Assembly (NCBI RefSeq): GCF_024166365.1
Contig: NC_064820.1
Coordinates: forward strand, 84,334,001-84,398,000
Length of the DNA stretch: 64,000 bases
Reading direction: 5' to 3'
Source: Elephas maximus indicus
Taxonomy: Eukaryota > Chordata > Mammalia > Proboscidea > Elephantidae
Shown here: positions 57,454 to 64,000 of the stretch, in pieces
Position numbering within the stretch: the first letter of the stretch is position 1
Layout of the letters: each line of letters begins with the position of its first letter
Made by a program: the position numbers and the translations under genes
Notes under the pieces: generated by a model
Database searches by the model: none
What the model saw: the letters and a program-made list of their open reading frames with translations, nothing else
What the model was told of the DNA's origin: nothing

Positions 57454-59524
57454 TGTTATGGATTGAACTGTGTTCCAGAAAAATATGTGTTGCAAATCCT
57501 AACCTCTACGCTTGTGGTTATAATCCATCTGGGAATGGGTTGTCTTTGTTAAATTAATGAGACAGGATTAGTGTGGGATGTGTTTGAGTCAATCTCTTTT
57601 GAAATATAAAAGAGATTAAACAAGCAATAGAGTAGGGCAGAGACGGGGTAAGATAGATGGGAAGACACATGCAGCTCTCTAAGAAACCAGGAAGTGAAAG
57701 CTAAAGAGACAAAGACCTTCCTCCAGGGCCAAGAGAGAGAGAAAGCCTTCCCCTAGAGACGAAGCTCTGATTTCAGACTTCTAGCCTCCTAAACTATGAG
57801 AAAATAAATTTGTTTGTTAAAGCCATCCACCTGTGGTATTTCTGTTATAGCAACACTAGATAACTAAGAATTTGGTACCAGAAGAGTGGGGTGCTGCTCC
57901 AACAGATACCTAAAATGTGGAAGTGTTTTTAGAATTGTGTAATGGGTAGAGACTGGAAGGTGCCTAATAGTGAAAGCGTAGATTGCCTTGAAGAGGCTTG
58001 GCAGTACTGTGGATGTCAAAGGCAATTCTGGTGAGGGCTCAGAAGGTGAGAAGAGTTACAGAGAAAGTCTCTATCATCTTAGAGGATACGTATGGCGCCA
58101 GCAACTGACTGCTGCTAAAATGTGAACATTAAATGTGCTTCTGGTAAGGCTTTAAAAAAAAATGATGAATATGATTGAACAATGGAGGAAGAGTGATGCT
58201 TTTTATGCAGTGGCAAAGAATTTGTCTGAATTATATTCAAATGTTTGTTGGAAGGTAGAATTTGCAAGTGATGCACTTGGATATCTGGCTGATGAGACTT
58301 TCAGCAAGATCTTAAAGGGGCCACGTGGTTTCTCCTTGCCACTTAAGAGTAAAACGCAGGAGGAAAGAGACGGATTTAAAAATGAGCTGTACAAAACGAA
58401 AGCAGAAGTTAAAGATTTGGAAAATTCTGCTGTACAAACTAAGAACACGTGTCCTAAAATGTTCACCAAGGACGTGGCTACACAATCTTTTGTTAAAAAA
58501 AGTAAGCCTGTGACTGATGGATCCAACCAACTACCAAAGAAGAAAACCCTTCAGCTTAGGCCGAAGGGGTCACAGGAAGAATGAAAGAAGAGAATGCTGT
58601 CTGCCTCTTGAAATTCTACAGGCAAGCAACAGGATAAAGGAGCTATATCTCTTGTCCTCCAAGAAAAGGATCATCCCTGGAACAGCTCACAGATCAGCAG
58701 AACTGTTGGAAGGAGCATGGGAAACAGGGCCTTCTTGGTTTCAAAGGGTGGAGACATGGTCTCCTGCATCTCAAAGGGTGTAGCCACTGCCTCCTAGGTT
58801 TCAAAGAGTCTGATCTTTGCCAATTCGGTTTCAGAGTGCAGGGCTGCCATTAAAGTGTGCCAGTGGGATGGGGCCACCACCCAAAGCTGAGGGGGCAGGA
58901 CTTCCAAGCCCAAGGATCAGAAGAATGGAGCTTGCTGGGGCCAAGGAGGTCGCCACGTAGATGGACTAGGAGAGTGGGGCTGCCCAAACTGGAGGGAGAA
59001 GAGTTGCTGTCCCAGTGTGCCTGGAAAGTGGAGCCGAAGCCCAGGGCTTAGGGGTCTCCACCCAGAATCCAGAGGGCGGGCGTGGCCAACACCCAGAGTC
59101 TGGAAGGTGGGGTCATTGCCCAGATGGTCTCAGAGAACAGTGGATTATTTTCAAGCCCTGAGAACTAGTGTAGTTTGTTTTGCTGAGTTTTAGACTTGTT
59201 TGGTGCCCATTATCCCTTCTTTCCCTCCAATTTCTCCCATTTGTAATGGAAATGTCTACGTTGTACCTGTTCCATCACTGTATCTTGGAAACAGATAACT
59301 TGTAGTCTAGATTTCACAGGTAAACAGCTAAACAGGAATTTTAACCCAGGATGGAATATGGCTAAAGTCTCACCCATATTTTAATTTAAATGATTCAGAA
59401 GATGAAATTTTGGACTTGGAGCTGATTTAAGACTTTTTGGATGATGTAATGGGGTAAATGTCTTTTGCATGTGGGAACAACAGGAATTTTGGGGGGCCAA
59501 AAGGTAGAATGTTATGGATTGAAT
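57454..59524 (+). mobile_element. MaLR-type LTR element with a lost 3' LTR
   Basis: The 5' LTR is 57454-57869 and the internal region 57870-59509, in the same order as the element at 13713 ('atttggtaccagaagagtgg', 'tagattgccttgaagaggct'). A purine-rich run at 59488-59508 sits at the expected polypurine-tract position. Only 15 bases of the 3' LTR ('tgttatggattgaat') remain. The longest open stretch (58162-58584) is a remnant of the internal region; no intact protein is encoded. Confidence 0.8.
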
Positions 59525-59796
59525 CAGTGGTGTCACCAGGATTGGTGTCATCCAGTGTGGTAACTCATGGTGTCACCCACCTCCATGGACTTCCTCCAAT
59601 ACCTGACCATACAGAATCCTTAGTAATGTTTTTTGTACTAATGTTACTTGTAAATCATAATTTCCATATATCACTTCTTCTTTTCCTTTAATTACTGCTT
59701 CATCCTCAAAGAAGTTATTCATATAGGTTTACAAATACTAATTACCACAATATTGTAGCTAAAACACCAGAAAATTTGACAAAACCAGTGATTATA
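59525..59796. other. Intronic sequence, nothing recognised
   Basis: It starts with GGTGTCA-type motifs repeated at 59530, 59545 and 59570; the origin is unclear. Confidence 0.35.
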
Positions 59797-60142
59797 AAAA
59801 CACTGAATATACCATGGACTGCCAGAAGAACAAACAAACATGTCTTGGAAGAAGTACAGCCAGAACGCTCCTTAGAGGCAAGGATGGCAAGACTTCGCCT
59901 CACATACTTTGGACATGTCATCAGGAGGGATGAGTCCCTGGAGAAGGATATCATGCTTGGTAAACTAGAGGGTCAATGAAAAAGAGGAAGACCCTCAAGG
60001 AGATGGATTGACACAGCAGCTGCAACAATGGGCTCATACACAGCAACAACTGTGAGGATGGCGCAGGACCTGACAGTGTCTTGTTCTGTTGTACATAGGG
60101 TCACTATGAATCAGAACCAACTTGATGTCACCCAACGACAAA
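59797..60142 (+). repeat. RTE LINE 3' fragment
   Basis: It follows the RTE 3' order: 'accatggactgccagaagaa', 'cagccagaacgctccttaga', 'gagatggattgacacagcag', 'gtcactatgaatcagaacca', ending near 'cacccaacgac'. Confidence 0.88.
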
Positions 60143-60144
60143 AA

Positions 60145-60256
60145 TCTTTATGGAAGCACTTGCCAGGTCTTATCTCCTGTGGAGCTGCTGGTGGGACTGA
60201 ACCATCAACCTTTCGGTTAGCAGCCAAGCACTTAACCACGGTGCCACTAGGGCTCC
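60145..60256 (-). repeat. AfroSINE head half
   Basis: Only the head and middle are present ('cacttgccaggtcttatctc' to 'gtgccactagggctcc'). It abuts the end of the preceding RTE fragment, so the two may form one composite. Confidence 0.8.
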
Positions 60257-60542
60257 TTCAACAAGGTGGAGAGACTCATAAAATCCTTGGCTCCCATAGC
60301 TGTGCTCCCAGCAGTAACAGCAACATTCCCACTCTACATGCTGAAGAGTCGCTGTCACCGGAGATGACTCCGTACTATAATATCCATACACTACCTGTCT
60401 GGCACACAGCCTTCTGTGGTCTCTGACATGTGCTCTAACGCAGCTGTGGCTGAAGAATGGAAATACAAGTGTAAAGGAGCCACAGGCAGACCCAATTTCA
60501 CTTCAACTTTTTACTCTTGTTGACAGCCCCAACCCACAAAAA

Positions 60543-60716
60543 CCAAAAAAAAAAAAAAAAAAAAACCCACATCTGTTGCCATGGAGTCTATTCTGACTCA
60601 TAGCAACCCTACAGGACAGAAAAGAACTGCCCCATAGGGTTTCCAAGGAGTGCTTGGTGAATTCAAACTGTTGACATTTGGTTCACAGCTCTTAACCACT
60701 ACGCAACCAGGATTTC
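60543..60716 (-). repeat. AfroSINE
   Basis: Preceded by an A run at 60547-60567, tail complement 'gttgccatggagtctattct', head complement 'acgcaaccaggatttcc'. The flanks 'gccccaacc' and 'gccccaatc' may be a TSD. Confidence 0.9.
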
Positions 60717-61375
60717 CGCCCCAATCCATGACGCTCTCAAATCTCCAAAGAGGTTGCTTTTGAAAATTTAAAGCAGCTTATTTTCTGTAAGAAAATAAGA
60801 GGTATGGATAACAAGTTCTTACTCAAAGATATTTCTGAAAGCCTGAAACTGCTTTACAGGTGTTTTAAACATTTTAACGTAAACCAGGCTTTCCCTACAC
60901 CAGTGAATTTGGAGGATTACGAACCAGATCTAAGGAAAGGGAATAAAAAGCTGTTCAGTGGATCTATTGCTAGTTTATGAGTGAGAAAAGAATTTATCCA
61001 AGGTCATACTATGAATTATACACCTACTATCTTCATACAAGTCAACATCTGTGTTGGTTTCTCTTAAAAACTGATCAATGACTAAAAACTTTCTTTGGAT
61101 ATTTATTCATAGCATGATATTAACTTTATCTTATTGGGGAGATGTCTTCAGGAAAACAGCCTTACATACTAAGTGAGAAATTATTTTTCTCAACTCTTAT
61201 GAATATGCATCTCTTTTGTAAACAGTGAGACCAATTAATTTCAAGCCTGTCCTCTTATTTATAACATAATGGAATTATAATCATTATAATTTATTCAAGA
61301 CAGATATGAATATTTTTATTTGTCCATCTATGATCTGATTTAGTTTCAGGGAGATTTAGTTTAAAATGGCTCTGT

Positions 61376-61443
61376 GGTTGCTGTTAGGTACCACTGAGTA
61401 GATGTTGACTCAGTGACCCTATGTATAACAGAACGAAACACTA
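61376..61443 (-). repeat. RTE LINE tail scrap
   Basis: 'tggttgctgttaggtaccac', then 'gaccctatgtataacagaac', is the complement of the RTE 3' end. Confidence 0.6.
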
Positions 61444-63119
61444 AATGCCTGTTTCCTTGCAAAGTAAGCCACTTGAGGAAAATCCATCCTAGAAGTTGTT
61501 TCGCACAATATTTAGTATTGCTAGCCAATAGCATTATAAAAAAAAGAAAAAGAAATCACTCTAAGCACTTTGAAAAGATGCAATTAACAGAAATTTGTCA
61601 AGGCTGAAATTGGGTGGAAATACATGGATAATTTCATAGTAAAATCTGTTTCCAAATTTCCTGTCATGAAAACTTTTCATTCTTTTAGAAACCAATTGTA
61701 ATCAATTGTTTAATTGGCCAGTATATAATACTCAGAATCAGAGAATTTTGCAATTCAGTTTAAATTTGTTTCTAAAGAAAAGGCCAGGATCAAAAAACAT
61801 AACTTTAACTACTTAAACAGTTCAGTGACAGTATGCACAAAATTTATTTGCTATTGTTATTGTCTGTGAGACAGAATCATCATTACCAACTTCATTTATT
61901 AAATGCATGCATAAGCTATGTAAATAATATACAAAGTTATAGGCCCTGATTTTTTTAAAAAAAGGTGTTATGCAAATAAATTTTACAGAAAGGGAGATGA
62001 TAATAAGTGAATAGAGCTCAGAATTAATAATAATATCTTGGTCCACTACTGATTTATTGGCTATTATCAAGAGAAAACTTTTTGAATTTCCCCCTTAAGC
62101 CCGCCTAGTCAGCATGGACGGATGTAAAAGTTTGTTATAACTCTGAGAACCAATGTTACTGGCCAAGGTAATGAAGTCTGGCTGTACTTCAACTCCAGAT
62201 TAATACAGCAAGTTATCCATTTCAGCTACAGAAAGATAAAACGACTGAAATTTCTGTCAGCAGGATATTTGCCTTCTGTTATTCTTCCAGTAACGGTGAC
62301 AGATCTGAGCACAGCCATCACATAAACTCAGTTTCCCTTGATCTAACATTCTCATTTGTAATCTATGACTCTGAGTTTTTCTCTACGTGAAATAAGTAGT
62401 CACACATGGTAACACAACCAGTGGCTTGGGCTCCATTTATAATAAGCTCAAGTAACTGAATTAACTAACCCAGATTATTAAACCTAAATGCTGCAATGGA
62501 TGAAGACTTTCTGTCTTCCATATACCACCACCAGAGCTAGGACTTGAACTAAAGACTTGTGCCTTAAGATTTTCCCAACAAAACCATAATGTCTTTTTTT
62601 CACACATGCTATTCCTCTACTCCATCACTTTATCTGCAATTGGCTACATGCAGTCATATAGAAAGGTGTTGAGAATGCCACGCAAAGAGCATTGAAAACT
62701 ACACAAGTGAAAAAATAGCCCTTTTCAATAAGGTTGGAATATAGATTAATAAAAATCAGAGACAATTAGATTATACTAATTGAAAATAATACCACGAAAA
62801 TTGAGATCAAATTCCCAGTTTGCTGAAGTATACATTATGCAGATTTAAATTAATGCCCCAAAGGCCTTACATTTCATAGCAAAAATTTTAAAACCTATTT
62901 CAAAATGGAGACTGATTACAAATACAGATGGACTAATAAAGTAGGAAGGCTGCCTGTATTTCCTTTCGAGGATATGAAAATAATAGACATCCATGGCACT
63001 AAATACTCAAAGCTGAAAGACTTTATATTGTGGAGATGGAGGACAGCACATCTTGCTTGTATTTACAAGTAGTTTTATAACACATATAAATATGAACGAA
63101 AAATTAAGTCAGGCCCACT

Positions 63120-63185
63120 GCTATGAGTCAGAATAGACTCGTTGGCAATTATGAGTCAGAATAGACTCGATGGCAATGGGTTTGC
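63120..63185 (+). repeat. AfroSINE tail scrap, duplicated
   Basis: The 28-bp tail unit 'tatgagtcagaatagactcg...' occurs twice in tandem (63122 and 63150) before 'atgggtttgctttgg'. The head and body are missing. Confidence 0.8.
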
Positions 63186-64000
63186 TTTGGTTGGTATGGA
63201 TAAATGCAGATTCTAGAATCACTAAAACTAGGCTCTTAGGACTAAAATGTGCTTCTAGAGGTTTACTTGATCTATTAACAGCTTTCAGGAAACCATCCCA
63301 AATAAACACTTATCCTCAGCTTGAGGATATATATAGTTTTTATATAGATTGTTTTCTCCTGTATTAGTGAGCTGCTTACGTAAATGCCATATTACATGAG
63401 CTTGTGATAACTGATGATTTTTTTCCTCAGTTTTCAACCAGTTAAATTATATTTCTATAATTATTACTGATTATAGAAAACTAACTAAAGCTTAGAAGAA
63501 ACTATGTAAATGCAGGTCTGAAAGGCTAGCTGCCATACTGAGTTTCTTCAAGAATTATATAAAAATGGCATGATTTGTAGCAACTAATTTCATATGTAGC
63601 CTATAAAAGGTAATCTTTTGAGAGTGAAATTACTCTTCACTATGCATTTTTGTAAAAGCAAATAAAATCAAGAAGCAAGAAAAATTTAATTTTATATTAC
63701 TTCTACTGATACTACTTAAAATTGAACATTATATTCAGAGACGATCTTAACAGAGTGCTAATTGACATTCTGGATTTATAACACAGTCAGAAGAGCCTCT
63801 TCCTTACAAAATTTAATAATTAAGAATTATAAAACAAATTCTACAAAATTTGTAGGTCTACTTTGGGCATTCATTGGGTTTTATTTGGAGAATATCTATG
63901 TAAACTAATTTAAAAAGCATTAACTCACACTGTATCAATGCATTAAGATTTGCATTTTTAGCTTCTCTAGATATGTGATTGCTAGTATTTTGATGGTCAT

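Larger units (their letters stand above)
35132..64000 (-). other. HOMER1: Large HOMER1 intron (incomplete in this window)
   Basis: Everything right of the exon at 34975-35131 is intron on the minus strand. By the published gene structure this is the intron whose read-through or retention produces the immediate-early short form Homer1a. I found no further HOMER1 exon up to 64000, so the upstream exon and Homer1a 3' end should lie outside. The intron is filled mostly by the retroelements listed separately. Confidence 0.7.
60717..64000. other. Intronic, nearly repeat-free sequence
   Basis: Apart from the two scraps listed separately I recognise nothing over 3.3 kb. The low repeat content contrasts with the rest of the intron and could reflect conserved regulatory sequence or simply chance. 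No splice-bounded HOMER1 coding segment was found. Confidence 0.45.

Noticed and set aside
58162..58584. A 140-codon open frame as a gene
   Set aside because: It lies in the MaLR internal region and matches the related, broken stretch near 14400-14835.
1..64000. CRISPR arrays or a prokaryotic operon
   Set aside because: No regularly spaced identical repeats, no operon-like gene runs; splice sites, SINEs and LINEs show a mammalian genome.
64000..64000. Homer1a-specific terminal exon inside the window
   Set aside because: No segment with the expected exon joined at the phase 2 boundary was found up to the right edge; it should lie beyond.

Overview
The window is a stretch of mammalian nuclear genome, almost certainly from an afrotherian and most likely a paenungulate such as an elephant. 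It is packed with the tRNA-derived SINE known as AfroSINE (about twenty copies), with an RTE-clade LINE whose 3' end matches the AfroSINE tail, and with L1, MaLR-type LTR elements, MIR and L2. No bacterial-style gene, operon or CRISPR array is present. Repeat names come from recognising the sequences by eye; no repeat library was run, and boundaries are accurate to a few bases only where a target-site duplication (TSD) is quoted.

The only host gene I can support is HOMER1, on the minus strand. Four coding exons are visible (34975-35131, 30704-30814, 29992-30072 and 20068-20256). They join in frame to give 178 residues ending in ...AKLLECS and a stop. This is the whole coiled-coil/leucine-zipper half of the long (Homer1b/c) isoforms, about residues 177-354 of 354. 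The 3' UTR runs leftward from 20067 into a region of about 3.9 kb with no recognisable transposon. Everything from 35132 to 64000 is intron upstream of the first visible exon. From the known gene structure this is the large intron that separates Homer1a from Homer1b/c. The exons for the N-terminal EVH1 domain and the Homer1a-specific 3' end are not seen and should lie beyond 64000.

Layout: 1-13536 is intergenic sequence downstream of HOMER1 with L1, L2, MIR, AfroSINEs and one solo LTR. 13537-16165 is a MaLR element with two LTRs inserted into an RTE fragment. 16166-20067 is the probable HOMER1 3' UTR. 20068-35131 holds the last four exons, with heavily invaded introns. 35132-64000 is intron dominated by nested retroelements, including a 10.5-kb stack at 38298-48769 in which a full-length but inactive L1 sits inside a 5'-inverted RTE copy that itself sits inside a MIR.

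I found no convincing new biological system. What stands out is how readable the retroelement history is. There are exact TSDs, nested insertions that date families relative to each other, twin-priming inversions in both an RTE LINE and an AfroSINE, and one unidentified insert of about 575 bp.
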